Assembly (NCBI RefSeq): GCF_028714975.1
Contig: NZ_JAQTLH010000002.1
Coordinates: forward strand, 186,001 to 250,000
DNA from: Sulfurimonas sp.
GTDB taxonomy: Bacteria > Campylobacterota > Campylobacteria > Campylobacterales > Sulfurimonadaceae
Direction of reading: 5' to 3'
Length of the DNA: 64,000 nucleotides
Position numbers and translations under genes: made by a program. This document shows, piece after piece, positions 21,035-33,700 of the stretch. Each line of letters starts with the position of its first letter. The first letter of the stretch is position 1. The notes under the pieces were generated by a model that was not told the origin of the DNA, did not search any database, and saw only the letters and a list, made by a program, of their open reading frames with translations.

Positions 21035-23584
21035 ATGGCATTTATTGAAGAGTATAAAGCGCATATTGCGCAAAGAGAAACACTAGGTGTTCCACCATTA
21101 CCGCTCTCTGCTGAGCAGACTGTTGCATTGGTTGAGATGATTAAAGCAGGTGCGGGCGACATGAATGAAAATGTTGCACTTCTTACAAATCGTGTTTCAC
21201 CGGGCGTCGATGATGCCGCATATGTAAAAGCTGCATTTTTAAATGATGTTGCGTCAGAAAAAATCAGTGTAGCTGCTATTTCTGCTTCTACCGCCGTAAA
21301 AATGATGGGTATGATGCTTGGCGGCTACAATGTTAAACCGATTATTAACGCATTGACATCTAGCAACAAAGAAGTAGTTGAGGCTGCAAAAGAGGCTTTA
21401 AAACATACTTTGCTTGTTTATGATGCATTTAACGATGTTGAAGAGTTATACAAAGCCGGTAATGCTGCTGCTATTGAAGTTATGAACTCGTGGGCAAACG
21501 CTGAATGGTTTACATCAAAACCATCCCTTCCTGAAGCAATGACGCTGACAGTGTTTAAAGTTGCGGGTGAGACAAATACTGATGATTTATCTCCGGCTTC
21601 AGAAGCTTTTACTCGTTCAGATATTCCGCTTCATGCAAACTCTATGCTGGTTGCAAAGATGGATGACCCTATGGGCACTATCAAAAAACTAAAAGAAAAA
21701 GGTCACCCGATTGCTTATGTAGGTGATGTCGTAGGAACGGGAAGTTCGAGAAAATCAGGTGTAAACTCTGTTCAGTGGCATATGGGCGAAGATATAGACG
21801 GTGTTCCGAATAAACGCACGGGCGGTGTAGTTCTTGGCGGAATTATCGCTCCTATTTTCTTTGCTACTTGTGAAGATTCAGGTGCACTGCCGTTAGAACT
21901 TGATGTTACAAATATGGAGATGGGCGATGTTATCACGGTCTATCCATATAAAGGTGAGGCTCACAAAGACGGCAAGTGTATCGCTACATTTAAGCTAAAC
22001 CCAAACACAATCGTTGATGAAGTTCGTGCAGGCGGGCGTATTCCGCTTATCATCGGACGCGGGTTAACTGCAAAAGCAAGAGGCGTTTTAGGTCTTGGCA
22101 CAAGCGATATTTTCTTAACTCCGGAGCAACCTGCAGATAGCGGCAAAGGTTATACGCTAGCTCAAAAAATGGTAGGAAAAGCTTGCGGTATGACAGGTGT
22201 TCGCCCAAATATGTATGTTGAGCCTGTAACTTCAACTGTAGGAAGTCAAGATACAACAGGTCCTATGACAAGAGATGAGATAGTTGAACTTGCTGCACTT
22301 GGTTTTAGTGCAGATATGGTTATGCAGTCATTCTGTCACACGGCGGCGTATCCTAAACCGTCAGATGTTAAGATGCACCACACGCTTCCTGAATTTATAT
22401 CTAAGCGTTCAGGCGTTGCACTTCGTCCGGGTGACGGAGTTATCCACTCATGGTTAAATCGTTTAGTTTTACCTGATACGGTCGGAACAGGTGCAGATAG
22501 TCATACTCGCTTCCCGATAGGTATCTCTTTTCCGGGCGGTTCAGGTATCGTTGCGTTTGCGGCAGTTACGGGAAGTATGCCTCTTACTATGCCTGAGTCG
22601 GTTCTTGTAAGATTTAGCGGAGAGCTTCAACCGGGTATCACTCTTCGTGATTTGGTAAATGCAATTCCTCATCAAGCAATCAAAGACGGGCTTTTAACAG
22701 TTCCTAAAAAAGACAAGAAAAATGTTTTCAACGGCCGCATTTTAGAGATTGAAGGTTTACCGACGCTTAAGTGTGAACAAGCTTTTGAGCTTTCAGACGC
22801 GTCTGCTGAGAGAAGTGCTGCTGCATGTACCGTTAAGTTAGATAAAGAACCTGTAATCGAGTATATCAAATCAAATGTTGTTTTACTTGAGCAGATGATT
22901 GTAGCAGGATATGAAGATAAACGAACACTACAACGCCGTATAGACAAAATGAACGAGTGGTTGGCAAATCCTACTCTTATGGAAGCGGATAAAGATGCAG
23001 AGTATGCAGCGATTATCGAGATTGATTTAAACAAAATCACTGAGCCGATTTTAGCTTGTCCGAATGATCCGGATGATGTAGCGACACTATCTGAGGTTTT
23101 AGCAAGCAACCGCCCGACAAAAATAGATGAAGTATTTGTCGGTTCATGTATGACAAATATCGGTCACTACCGCGCACTCGGTGAAGTTTTAAGAGGCGAG
23201 GGTGCCGTTCCGACAAGACTATGGATTTGTCCGCCGACAAGAATGGATGAAAAACAACTTATAGAAGAGGGTTACTACGCTGTATTTGGATCTTCGGGTG
23301 CAAGAACTGAGATTCCGGGATGTTCACTCTGTATGGGAAATCAAGCGCGCGTTGCTGATGGTGCCGTTGTATTTTCAACTTCAACTCGTAACTTTGATAA
23401 CCGTTTAGGTAAAGATACTAAAGTCTATTTAGGTTCTGCCGAACTTGCTGCCGTATGTGCAAAACTAGGTCGCCTACCGACTGCTGCGGAGTATAACGAG
23501 ATAGTTCCTAAGAAGATAGCAGGCAAAGAGGCTAGTATCTACAAATATCTAAACTTCAATCTTATAAAAGATTATAAACTATAA
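21035..23584 (+). CDS. acnB: Bifunctional aconitate hydratase 2/2-methylisocitrate dehydratase
   Basis: 849 aa; [44 protein letters not shown]-like segment, [11 protein letters not shown]. Confidence 0.93.
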   Translation: MAFIEEYKAHIAQRETLGVPPLPLSAEQTVALVEMIKAGAGDMNENVALLTNRVSPGVDDAAYVKAAFLNDVASEKISVAAISASTAVKMMGMMLGGYNVKPIINALTSSNKEVVEAAKEALKHTLLVYDAFNDVEELYKAGNAAAIEVMNSWANAEWFTSKPSLPEAMTLTVFKVAGETNTDDLSPASEAFTRSDIPLHANSMLVAKMDDPMGTIKKLKEKGHPIAYVGDVVGTGSSRKSGVNSVQWHMGEDIDGVPNKRTGGVVLGGIIAPIFFATCEDSGALPLELDVTNMEMGDVITVYPYKGEAHKDGKCIATFKLNPNTIVDEVRAGGRIPLIIGRGLTAKARGVLGLGTSDIFLTPEQPADSGKGYTLAQKMVGKACGMTGVRPNMYVEPVTSTVGSQDTTGPMTRDEIVELAALGFSADMVMQSFCHTAAYPKPSDVKMHHTLPEFISKRSGVALRPGDGVIHSWLNRLVLPDTVGTGADSHTRFPIGISFPGGSGIVAFAAVTGSMPLTMPESVLVRFSGELQPGITLRDLVNAIPHQAIKDGLLTVPKKDKKNVFNGRILEIEGLPTLKCEQAFELSDASAERSAAACTVKLDKEPVIEYIKSNVVLLEQMIVAGYEDKRTLQRRIDKMNEWLANPTLMEADKDAEYAAIIEIDLNKITEPILACPNDPDDVATLSEVLASNRPTKIDEVFVGSCMTNIGHYRALGEVLRGEGAVPTRLWICPPTRMDEKQLIEEGYYAVFGSSGARTEIPGCSLCMGNQARVADGAVVFSTSTRNFDNRLGKDTKVYLGSAELAAVCAKLGRLPTAAEYNEIVPKKIAGKEASIYKYLNFNLIKDYKL

Positions 23585-23600
23585 ACTTCGTGCATAATTT

Positions 23601-23656
23601 AGATTGCTTCGTCATACTTTCTCGCAATGTTCATTGCGGACGAAGTGAAGCAATCT
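23601..23656. repeat. Palindromic interspersed element, second copy
   Basis: AGATTGCTTCGTC...GACGAAGTGAAGCAATCT-type palindrome downstream of acnB. Confidence 0.7.
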
Positions 23657-23762
23657 AGCTCTTCCTCATCAATTTCGTTAATCACAACTTTTGTTATATT
23701 GTTATTATTTTATTTTCTTTTGCTAGAATATCTAAAAAATTAAATTTTTAGGTTAAGCAGAG

Positions 23763-26138
23763 ATGGAAAAAATATATAAATTTGCCGTATTGGTTCTATT
23801 TTTAATCGGTGGCACCCTCTTTTTATTTAATAATTTCGTAACTAACTACAATCAAGAGATTGAAAAAACGAAAAATAAGATTGACGGAGTTGAATTTGCA
23901 CATAAACTTCAAAAATTTATACTAAAACTTCAAAAATTAAGAGGTTATAGCCAGTTTGATGAGATATCTCTAAATCAATTGGACTGGGATGTTATAGTAA
24001 ATAATACTCAATTGATTAAGTCTGATGTTAAAAAAGATATACTGGAAATTAAACAATTCAACAAGCTTTATCCTGTGCTTTACGATAATGATTACGGCTA
24101 CATAATAGATGAGATTGAAAACTTAATACAGAGTCATCAAGAGGATAAAACCATCTTGTATCAAAAATATACATACGAGATAGAGCAGTTAAAAGAGAAG
24201 ATGTACTATCTGGGATTTAAATCTAAACTGTTATTGGAATCTGAGGGCGATAAATATTTTTTAATCGAAATTATGCTTAAGCACTTGCCAAATGCCATAG
24301 AAGTTGTAGGTAAAATCAGAGCTAAAACCACTAAAGCTATCTTGGAAAATGTCACGGATGCGGAATTAAAATATTCAATCCAAAGCAACTGTTTGCTTTG
24401 CGAGGAGCATACAAAACAGATATATAAAACCATCAACGAGATAAACGACGACATAGAAAAAACAAGGCTTCTCTCTCTGCTTGACAATATTAACAATGAA
24501 ACTAAAAAAATGCAGGAGTTTGTTAAAAAAACCGTCGTTTCGGAACATATAAGCATGAATGCGCTCGAATTTTTTACATTGTCGACGAATGTAATCGATA
24601 AAATGTTTGCGCTTTACGGCACAAATGCAGAATTTTTAAATCAAAAATTAAATAAAAAATTAAATGAGTTGGAAGAGACAAAACTTTACGGCATAATCAT
24701 AGGAGCAGCTGTTTTTCTCTTTATAGTCGTAACTATTATTTCGATGGTAAGAGGTTATATGCTCTATACCCGCAGTGAAAAAAAGATAAAAAACAATCTA
24801 ACATCGATTATAGAGCTTAAAAACGATTTGGAGAAGTGTAAAACAATCGCGGAGTTGTCATCTAGCGCACTCTACTTTTTTGCTAAAAAATTCAATATTG
24901 TCCAAGGCGCAATATATCTATTTAATGAAGAGAACAATAAACTCTATCTTGCATCATCTTATGCTACGAATGAAATGAAACCGATTATTGAACTAGGAGA
25001 GGGTCTAATCGGAGAAGCTGCCGCGCAGATGCGACATCTTCATACGCATATAAGCGATGAGAAAACAAGAAGTTTCAGTATAGAATCTATTGTTATAGAG
25101 CCTACGAATGTATGCACGGTTCCGCTAATTAGCTATGAAAAAATATTCGGTGTTTTGCAGCTAGGGCTTATCAAAGAGAATGCAATAGTTCATAATGATG
25201 ATTTTAACTATTTTATAGATATGATTATCGGATTTTTGCGGGATGCAAAATATTCGGAGATAAATAAAAAATATATAGAACTTATAGATAAGCATGTAAT
25301 CACATCAAAAACAAATACAAAAGGCATTATTACGGATGTGAGTGACGCATTTACAAGAATTACAGGATATTCAAAAGATGAAGTTATAGGCAAGTCGCAC
25401 TCCATCGTTTCGCATCCCGATACGCCAAAAGAGCTCTATAAAAAGATGTGGGAGATTATTCTTAGCGGAAAAATATATAAGGGAGAGTTTAAAAATCTCA
25501 ATAAAAACGGTGAAGAGTATTGGATCGAGAGCACCATCACCCCACAAATGGACAAATATAACAATATTTTGGGATATTCGGCAATAATTCATGATATAAC
25601 TGATAAAAAGAGAATAGAAGAGTACTCTATTACCGATGCTCTAACAGGACTATACAATAGACGATTTTATAATTCAAATTTCGATAAAGAGTATAAAATA
25701 TCTAAACGAGAAAATAAAAATCTGGTTTTGCTTATTATAGATATAGACTATTTTAAACAATTTAACGATAAATACGGGCATCAAAGAGGCGATGAAGTAT
25801 TAAAAGCGGTATCTTTAGCTATGAAATCAATCTTTAAACGGGCAAATGATTATGTTTATCGCTTAGGCGGCGAAGAGTTCGCAGTATCGTTTTATACAAA
25901 TAACCAAAAAGATGCACTTGATAGGGCAGAGGCTCTTCGTAAAAATATACAAGAGCTTAAAATAGAGCATAGCGGCAGTAGTGTTTCAAAATATATTTCT
26001 ATATCCGTAGGGCTGACTTGTATCACAAAAGAGTGTATAAGAGAGGCAGACGAGATATATAGAATTACGGATGAGACGCTATATAGAGCTAAAAACAACG
26101 GGCGAAACAGGGTTGAAGTGACTTCCTTTAATCCCTGA
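23763..26138 (+). CDS. Membrane sensor diguanylate cyclase (GAF-PAS-GGDEF)
   Basis: TM segments, PAS (TDVSDAFTRITGYSKDEVIGKSHSIVSHPD), GGDEF variant YRLGGEEFAV. Confidence 0.88.
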   Translation: MEKIYKFAVLVLFLIGGTLFLFNNFVTNYNQEIEKTKNKIDGVEFAHKLQKFILKLQKLRGYSQFDEISLNQLDWDVIVNNTQLIKSDVKKDILEIKQFNKLYPVLYDNDYGYIIDEIENLIQSHQEDKTILYQKYTYEIEQLKEKMYYLGFKSKLLLESEGDKYFLIEIMLKHLPNAIEVVGKIRAKTTKAILENVTDAELKYSIQSNCLLCEEHTKQIYKTINEINDDIEKTRLLSLLDNINNETKKMQEFVKKTVVSEHISMNALEFFTLSTNVIDKMFALYGTNAEFLNQKLNKKLNELEETKLYGIIIGAAVFLFIVVTIISMVRGYMLYTRSEKKIKNNLTSIIELKNDLEKCKTIAELSSSALYFFAKKFNIVQGAIYLFNEENNKLYLASSYATNEMKPIIELGEGLIGEAAAQMRHLHTHISDEKTRSFSIESIVIEPTNVCTVPLISYEKIFGVLQLGLIKENAIVHNDDFNYFIDMIIGFLRDAKYSEINKKYIELIDKHVITSKTNTKGIITDVSDAFTRITGYSKDEVIGKSHSIVSHPDTPKELYKKMWEIILSGKIYKGEFKNLNKNGEEYWIESTITPQMDKYNNILGYSAIIHDITDKKRIEEYSITDALTGLYNRRFYNSNFDKEYKISKRENKNLVLLIIDIDYFKQFNDKYGHQRGDEVLKAVSLAMKSIFKRANDYVYRLGGEEFAVSFYTNNQKDALDRAEALRKNIQELKIEHSGSSVSKYISISVGLTCITKECIREADEIYRITDETLYRAKNNGRNRVEVTSFNP

Positions 26139-26643
26139 TTATATCAAAATTTAGAGGAAAAACCGGTGTAAAAACGGCTTTATTGACAGTCTGATTTTGC
26201 TTTTGATTTTTAAAACTTATTTTGACTCTGTTTTCAAATTCGTCTAAATAAGATATTGACTCTATGAAAGAGCCGTTTTTAGTTATCGTAAATTTTGAAT
26301 TTTTGTAGTTTGCAAGATATTTATTTTCTTCAATTTTTTTAGCATTTGATATTATTTTAAAAAAATCAAAATTTGACTCTAATGTTTTAACAATAACCTG
26401 TTCTATTTCCGGTTCAACAATCGTTACTTCAAAATTATTTATAAATACATCTTTTTTTACAGGCTTTATGTAGCTCCATTTTGCATTTTGCGGTTTTAGT
26501 GCAACTATGTGACCGCTATAAACCAATGTTTTATTTTTATCATCCGTAATGCTTTGCGTAAAATCTGCTTCAAATGAAGTAATGCCGTCTAGTGATGCAA
26601 ATAGCTCTAAACTTATTAAAATTGCTAAAAAAAAGTGTTTCAC
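26128..26643 (-). CDS. lolA: Outer membrane lipoprotein carrier protein LolA
   Basis: Signal peptide and LolA pattern (SFEADFTQSITDDKNKTLVYSGHIVALKPQNAKWSY). Confidence 0.8.
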   Translation of the reverse strand: MKHFFLAILISLELFASLDGITSFEADFTQSITDDKNKTLVYSGHIVALKPQNAKWSYIKPVKKDVFINNFEVTIVEPEIEQVIVKTLESNFDFFKIISNAKKIEENKYLANYKNSKFTITKNGSFIESISYLDEFENRVKISFKNQKQNQTVNKAVFTPVFPLNFDIIRD

Positions 26644-26660
26644 TTTTATCCTTTTTATTT

Positions 26661-26823
26661 GATTATAAACGCTAATCGGAACAAGTCCCGCTTAGCTGTG
26701 CTTGCAGCACGGGCACTAAAGCTTGACACTTTCGTGTCAGAGGATTATAAACGCTAATCGGAACAAGTCCCGCTTAGCTGTGCTTGCAGCACGGGCACTA
26801 AAGCTTGACACTTTCGTGTCAGA
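26661..26823 (+). repeat. Two-hairpin intergenic repeat family, copies B1 and B2 in exact 82-bp tandem
   Basis: gattataaacgctaatcggaacaagtcccgcttagctgtgcttgcagcacgggcactaaagcttgacactttcgtgtcaga occurs at 26661 and again at 26743. Confidence 0.9.
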
Positions 26824-26995
26824 ACGAAATTATATCAAAGCAACTATTTACATATTGTTTAGTATTAAGATTTAAAAAAAGCATTTTATAATTTTTGAGC
26901 GTCCTTTATGCAAAGTATAATTATATGAATGGTATAATAAAGAGAAATTCAATGACGGGTGTGTTTGATTCACCCCTCTACAAATAAGGTTGCGG

Positions 26996-29569
26996 ATGCT
27001 AGAAGCATTAATTGGTAAGATTTTCGGTACTTCAAACGATCGTGAATTAAAAAAATATTATAAAATTGTTAATAAAATAAATGCATTGGAAAGTAAGTAT
27101 AAAGCTCTTAACGATGATGAATTAAAAGCTGCTTTTGCAGAAATTAAAGAGAGCGTTTTATCAGGAGAGAAGAGTTTAGATGATGTTTTAGTAGACTCTT
27201 TTGCGATAACAAGAGAAGCTAGCGTAAGAACTCTAAATATGAGACATTTCGATGTTCAGCTTATCGGAGGGATTGTTTTACATGAGGGCAGAATCGCTGA
27301 AATGAAAACAGGCGAGGGTAAGACGCTGGTAGCAACTTTACCGATTATTCTTAATGCAATCAGCGGCAAAGGTGTACACCTTGTAACGGTCAATGACTAC
27401 TTGGCTTCAAGAGACGGAAACGAGATGCGCCCGCTCTATGAATTTTTAGGATTTAGCGTAGGTGTTATCTTGGAAAATATGCATGATTCTTCTTTAAAAA
27501 GAGAAGTGTATAACGCCGATATAACTTATGGAACAAATAACGAATTTGGGTTTGATTATTTAAGAGACAATATGAGCTATTCTCGTGAGCAGATGGTTCA
27601 AAGAGGTCACAATTTCGTTATAGTCGATGAAGTCGACAGTATTTTAATAGATGAAGCTAGAACCCCGTTAATCATCTCAGGACCGACAAACAGAACTCTT
27701 AGAGATTTTAATGATGCAAATTCAATCGCATTAAAACTGGTAAAAGATGAACATTTCAGCGTTGATGAAAAAGACAGAACTGTTCTGCTAACTGAAGACG
27801 GTATCACAAAAGCAGAAGAGCTGTTTAAGGTTGAAAATCTTTATAGTCCCGAAAATGCTTCACTTTCGCATATCCTTGATCAGGCGTTAAAAGCAAACTA
27901 TCTTTTTGAGAGAGATGTTGATTATGTAGTAAACGACGGCGAGGTAGTAATCGTAGATGAGTTTACGGGTCGTCTGAGTGAAGGTCGTCGTTTCTCTGAG
28001 GGTCTGCACCAAGCGCTTGAAGCTAAAGAGGGTGTTGATATCAAAGAAGAGACACAAACTTTGGCAGATATCACATTTCAAAACTATTTTAGAATGTATG
28101 ACAAACTAGCAGGTATGACGGGAACTGCTCAAACTGAAGCATCTGAATTTGCTCAGATATACTCTCTTGATGTTATTTCAATACCTACAAATATACCTAT
28201 TTCCAGAAAAGATTTAAATGACTTAATCTATAAAACGGAAAAAGAGAAATTTGAAGCTGTTATCAATACCATAAAAAATCTCTCAAAAACAGGTCAGCCG
28301 GTTCTAATAGGTACCGCTTCTATTGAAAAATCAGAGATATTGCATGAAGTGTTAAAAAAAGAAAAAATTGCTCATACGGTTTTAAATGCTAAAAATCATG
28401 CGCAAGAGGGTGAAATAATTAAAAATGCGGGTGTCAAAGGTGCCGTGACGATTGCTACGAATATGGCTGGTCGCGGTGTTGATATTAAAGTAAATGATGA
28501 AGTTAAAGCACTTGGGGGACTCTACATTGTAGGGACTGAGCGACATGAAAATAGACGAATCGACAATCAGCTTCGCGGGCGAAGCGGGCGTCAAGGCGAT
28601 GCGGGTACGACACAGTTTTATCTCTCGTTGGAGGATAATCTTCTTCGAATTTTCGGAAGCGATAAGATTAAAAGTATTATGGAGAGACTCGGTGTTGAAG
28701 ACGGTGAATATATAGAGTCGAAAATGGTTACCCGCGCGGTTGAAAAAGCTCAGAAAAAAGTTGAAAATATGCACTATGAGGGCAGAAAACAGATTGTTGA
28801 GTATGATGATGTTGCAAATGAGCAGAGAAAAATTGTTTATAAATTTAGAAATCAGCTTCTTGATTCAGAATTTGATATCTCATCGAAAATTAATGAATTA
28901 AGAGTTGATTATATAGAACATATTTTAAACGGTTGTGATATTTTTGACGGCGGAGCAAAAGAGGATTTCAATTTGGAAAAAGTTTTCAAATTGCTTCATG
29001 AGGAGATTGGCGTAGAACTTAATATGGAAGATTTCTCTTCATTTGAGTATAGAGAACTCTTAGACGCCGTGATACAAAGTGTTAAAAAATCTTATGATGA
29101 TAAGATGAGCGTGCTAAATGATGATATCTGCAGCGAGATTGAGAGAGAACTTTACCTAAAAGAGCTTGATAGCGCATGGAGAGAGCATCTTTATGCAATG
29201 GATAATATGAAAACAGGTATCAGACTAAGAGCTTATAACCAAAAAGACCCTCTTGTCGAGTATAAAAAAGAGAGTTTCAATCTTTTTACGGAACTTATCT
29301 CAGATATTAAATTTAACACTATAAAAACTCTTCAAATCATTAGATTTAGAGTTGAAGATCCGCAGGAAGAAGCAAAAAGAGTTGCAGAGCAGTTAGATAT
29401 ACAGAGAAAAATTAACGAGGCGGCAATTCAGTTTAACCTTTATAATAATGAAGAGAACAGCGTAGAAAAGAAAGTCTCCAGAAACGATCTTTGCCCATGT
29501 GGAAGCGGTAAAAAGTATAAGCTCTGTTGTGGTAAAAGCGGTCCGAAAAAAGGTGTGTTTGCCTCTTGA
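26996..29569 (+). CDS. secA: Preprotein translocase subunit SecA
   Basis: [36 protein letters not shown]-terminal zinc motif [15 protein letters not shown]. Confidence 0.95.
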   Translation: MLEALIGKIFGTSNDRELKKYYKIVNKINALESKYKALNDDELKAAFAEIKESVLSGEKSLDDVLVDSFAITREASVRTLNMRHFDVQLIGGIVLHEGRIAEMKTGEGKTLVATLPIILNAISGKGVHLVTVNDYLASRDGNEMRPLYEFLGFSVGVILENMHDSSLKREVYNADITYGTNNEFGFDYLRDNMSYSREQMVQRGHNFVIVDEVDSILIDEARTPLIISGPTNRTLRDFNDANSIALKLVKDEHFSVDEKDRTVLLTEDGITKAEELFKVENLYSPENASLSHILDQALKANYLFERDVDYVVNDGEVVIVDEFTGRLSEGRRFSEGLHQALEAKEGVDIKEETQTLADITFQNYFRMYDKLAGMTGTAQTEASEFAQIYSLDVISIPTNIPISRKDLNDLIYKTEKEKFEAVINTIKNLSKTGQPVLIGTASIEKSEILHEVLKKEKIAHTVLNAKNHAQEGEIIKNAGVKGAVTIATNMAGRGVDIKVNDEVKALGGLYIVGTERHENRRIDNQLRGRSGRQGDAGTTQFYLSLEDNLLRIFGSDKIKSIMERLGVEDGEYIESKMVTRAVEKAQKKVENMHYEGRKQIVEYDDVANEQRKIVYKFRNQLLDSEFDISSKINELRVDYIEHILNGCDIFDGGAKEDFNLEKVFKLLHEEIGVELNMEDFSSFEYRELLDAVIQSVKKSYDDKMSVLNDDICSEIERELYLKELDSAWREHLYAMDNMKTGIRLRAYNQKDPLVEYKKESFNLFTELISDIKFNTIKTLQIIRFRVEDPQEEAKRVAEQLDIQRKINEAAIQFNLYNNEENSVEKKVSRNDLCPCGSGKKYKLCCGKSGPKKGVFAS

Positions 29570-30768
29570 AAACATCAATAGTTCCATATTTAGTAAAACG
29601 ATTTTTACGGTTTGATAATGAGCAGCCGTTTATATTTCTCTCTGCACTTTTGGCATTTTTAGGCATTTCACTCGGTGTTATGGTACTTTTGATTGCCATG
29701 GCGCTAATGAACGGTTTTGATAATGAGTTCAAAAAGAAATTAACTATAATGAACTATCCGTTAACCATTATTCCTAAGTTTTACGGTTCTGTTAATGAAG
29801 AGTTACTCTCAAATCTAAAGTCAAAGTTTCCAAATCTCAGCTTTAGCCCCTATGTCCAATCAGCTATTATGGCTAGGAGCGGTTCAAAACTAGAGGGCGG
29901 CTATATCTTCGGTGTTGATTTTAAGAGTGAAGCCAAAGTAAACAGCGTTTTAAAAGAGGCTATAAAGGATAGCACCTTTGATAAATTTGATGTATTGGTC
30001 GGTAAAGCATTAAAAGATGAATTTAATCTTTATGAGGGTGATAAATTGATGTATATATTTACTCATGTAGAGCCGGGAGGAATGTCTGTTACTCCAAAAA
30101 TCAAAAGATTTAATGTTAGTACTTTTTTTGAGTCGGGACTCTCCGCTTATGACAAAGCTTATAATTATACGACTCTTTCGTCGCTTCAAGCGATTATGAA
30201 TTTGCCGAGCGATCAATATAGCGGAATACATATCTACTCAAACAATCCGCAGGTCGATATACTGAAGATTAAAGAAATTCTTCCGCAAAGCGTGACTATA
30301 AAAGGGTGGTGGGAAGAGAATGTAAACTTTTTTGCGGCTTTAGAGTTGGAAAAAGCTTCTCTTTTTATCGTATTAATGCTGATAATACTCATTGCAGCCA
30401 TAAATATAATATCTTCACTTCTAATGACAGTAATGAATAGAAGAAGCGAAATAGCACTTCTACTATCTCTTGGCGCAACATCTGCAGAGATTAAAAAAGT
30501 ATTTCTATACTTGGGTATAGTCATCGGTGTTAGCGGTATTTTGGCAGGAATAGTTCTTGGTATGAGCGGTTTATGGGTACTTAGTACATTTGACATAGTT
30601 CATCTGCCAAAAGATGTCTATCCGACATCTACTCTGCCGCTTGATTTGAGTGTTAAAGATTTCCTTCTTATCGTTTTTGGAGCATTTGTAATCGTCGTCG
30701 TCTCTTCATTTTATCCGGCAAAAAAAGCAAGTGAAGTTGACATTTTAACAGTTCTTAGAAATGAGTAG
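29566..30768 (+). CDS. LolC/LolE-family lipoprotein-releasing ABC permease
   Basis: N-terminal [17 protein letters not shown]-terminal three-TM FtsX domain ending [18 protein letters not shown]. Confidence 0.85.
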   Translation: MKTSIVPYLVKRFLRFDNEQPFIFLSALLAFLGISLGVMVLLIAMALMNGFDNEFKKKLTIMNYPLTIIPKFYGSVNEELLSNLKSKFPNLSFSPYVQSAIMARSGSKLEGGYIFGVDFKSEAKVNSVLKEAIKDSTFDKFDVLVGKALKDEFNLYEGDKLMYIFTHVEPGGMSVTPKIKRFNVSTFFESGLSAYDKAYNYTTLSSLQAIMNLPSDQYSGIHIYSNNPQVDILKIKEILPQSVTIKGWWEENVNFFAALELEKASLFIVLMLIILIAAINIISSLLMTVMNRRSEIALLLSLGATSAEIKKVFLYLGIVIGVSGILAGIVLGMSGLWVLSTFDIVHLPKDVYPTSTLPLDLSVKDFLLIVFGAFVIVVVSSFYPAKKASEVDILTVLRNE

Positions 30769-30775
30769 AAAAAGT

Positions 30776-33700
30776 TTATTTCTTTTCTTCTTTTTCTTCT
30801 TCGCTGTTAAATAGTTGAAACGGATACATAAGCGCTCTTTTGATTATATTAAACGGTGCTGCTGCAATATCTTTGGTTATTTGAGTATTAACATCAGGAT
30901 TCTCGAGAGTGCCGCTAAGTTTTAGAGTAGTTGAGAGATTTTCTTTGCCTAGCAAGATATGACCTATTAGCGGTATTTTTGAAATTGAGCTGCCCAAACC
31001 TGTCTTTAAATTTAGATCCATATTTATGTTGTTGTTTTTTATGCTTGCCTCTCCAACGCCTACGATTTCAATCTCTTTTGAGTTAAGGTGAAGATTATTT
31101 ATTTTATATATGTCATCTTTAAATTTAAAATTAAGATATGCATTTTTTGCAGCTATTCCGTTTTGGTTGTATCCGGGAAGAGAAAATGTGACAAGTGATG
31201 GAACGGTATTTACGAATGCCAAAATATTATTTAAAATCTTATAATCAAGAATAGTGGTATCTTTTACATAAAGAACACCGTTGTACTCTTTGGTTGAACC
31301 GTTGATATAAAACTCTAAAGAGCCGCCTTTAAACTTCGAGAGAGCAAACAACTCTCCCATAAACTCATCATCAAAATTTTCTCCGTATAGATGCAGTATA
31401 TCATCTCTTAATTTTAAGAAAGCTTTTCCGTTTTTATGCGTAAGTTCGGCATTTAAATCTTCGTCAATATATTTAAAACTAATAGTATCTGATACTATAT
31501 GTCTGTTTTCGCTTAGGCGTATATATGAGTTTTTTGCTTCAAAATAGATGTCGCTGCTGTTTTTTGTCTCTTGCGTGTTATTTCTATCGGCAGAAAAATT
31601 TAACACTTCATCTAAATTTATTCCGATACCGTCTGCTTTAATTTTTATATCTTTTTTTATCTCTACGGCTATTAAATCATTAATTTTAAAACTCGTCTCT
31701 TTGGTTTTACCGTTAAACTCACCGTTTATGGCGTAACTCTCAACAGGCTTATTTTTTGTTGCAAGAATTTTATATTTGTGATTGGTATTTAGTAAAAATT
31801 TCATACTCTCTTCATCGCTTTTTTTCTGCAGTATAAAATTTCCGTTTGTTATGCCATACTCTTTTAGAATATTTGAGTATTTGGCTATTTTATCGATAGA
31901 ATTTAGAGTTACTTTCCACTCGTCATTACTAAATAAATACTCAAAATCAAGCTCTTTTGAACTGATTGAAGTTTTATTGTTTTTATTTCCGACTAAAAGT
32001 CGTATATTTTCATCGGTTTTTAAAATTTCGCCGAAGCTATCATTTCTAAACTCTAAATTTTGAAGATTTATCACTCCCTTGGAATTTGCCAAATTGTACT
32101 CACTGCTTATTTCTGATTTTAAAATATCTTCAAAATTTAAAAATAGATTTTTAACTTGAATTATGTCCGGTGTAATATTTGCCGTTAGATTTTCAAGGGT
32201 TAATTTTTTATCTTCAATCTTCAATTTAATCTCTTTTTTTGAAGAGAGTGTCAGCTTGTTAGTATCGTATGCAAGGCTAAAAGAGGGTATTAATTTGTCT
32301 AACGATATATCAAGATAGTTAAACTTTAGCAAATCAATGTCAAAATCTGCTTTTTTGGAATTAAAAAATATATCTCCCGCTACGACTGCCGATAAGAGAT
32401 TTGGAACTTCTACTAAAGTTTGCGGGATAGTCGCACTAAGTTCTTTTATATCAAATGGTATCTGCATAGTATCTATATATAGAGTTTGTTCTTTAAATCT
32501 CCACATGGATTTGTCAATAGTGAGATAATCCTGTTTAGGCGATATACTATAAGTTGCAACTAACGGCTCTTTGTTTTTTAGGAGTGTTAAGCTATTTTCT
32601 TTTGAGTCTATGGTGTCAAATCTAAAAGTCAATTTACCTTCAGACTCTTTAGCATTAAAATCCAAATCTACATGCGAAGCGGCAATATCGCTATATTTTG
32701 CAGCCATATTGTTTACTTTTACATCGTAATTTTTTAAAAATACATGTGCATCAAATATATCTATATCTAAGCCTAAATAATTTATTTGAGCCTCTTTTGC
32801 ATAAAAATCTCCTACAGCCTCGACGCCTAAAGTAATTAGGTTTATATCGAGTGTCAAATTTGTATCTACTTCGCCTCTGTTTTGAATAAACGGCAGTTTG
32901 ATTTTATATCTATCAAGCAGGCTAAGGAGTTCTTTATTTACTTTACCTTTAAAAAGAAGGTAGAGCGTTAAGAGTTCCTCTTTTTTTGAAAAATCAATTT
33001 TTAACCAGCTTTTATCTAAAAAGAAGTTATATGAGTAGGCATTTTGCGGTCTTATATAGAGTACGCCCTCTTTAAACTCTAAATCTGTCTTTGTCGTGCG
33101 AACCGAATCTACTTTTTTATCGTATGTGTAGGTTAAGTCATTCGCTACTGCTTTTGCATATAGATTTAAGTATGCTTTGTCAAGATTTTCATATTCAATC
33201 CAACCGTAGAGTTCATTTAGCGAGAGACTTGACATCTCTATCGCGTCATATATCCAGTATTTAACATCAGGGTGGACATCAAACAGATCTACGATTTGTC
33301 TTGTATCTTTTATATTTTCGTTTGACTCTACCTTGTATGATAGTTTTTTTGTATCGCCGTAAGCTAATAAATTGAGTTTTGTATCATTATGTATAGTTAT
33401 GTTTAATGTCGTTGTGAATTTTAACTTCTCTTTTATATCAAAGGAAATATTTCCATCAATAGTTACATCTTTTTTAATTGCTTTTAGCTCATCAATTTTT
33501 AGAGTAAGCAGACCTTTCTCCAAAAGAAGCGAACTGTTTAAGATAAAATCCGGCGAAGATATATGTAAAAGCCCTTTCTCGTCGTCCGTGTACCGAATTA
33601 CACAATCCGTATCGTTTAGTGACATTTTCTCAATGATTATTTCTTTAAACCAAACCGTAAAGGGGAGCGTACTATTTATTATTTTAATGATTTTTTCGTA

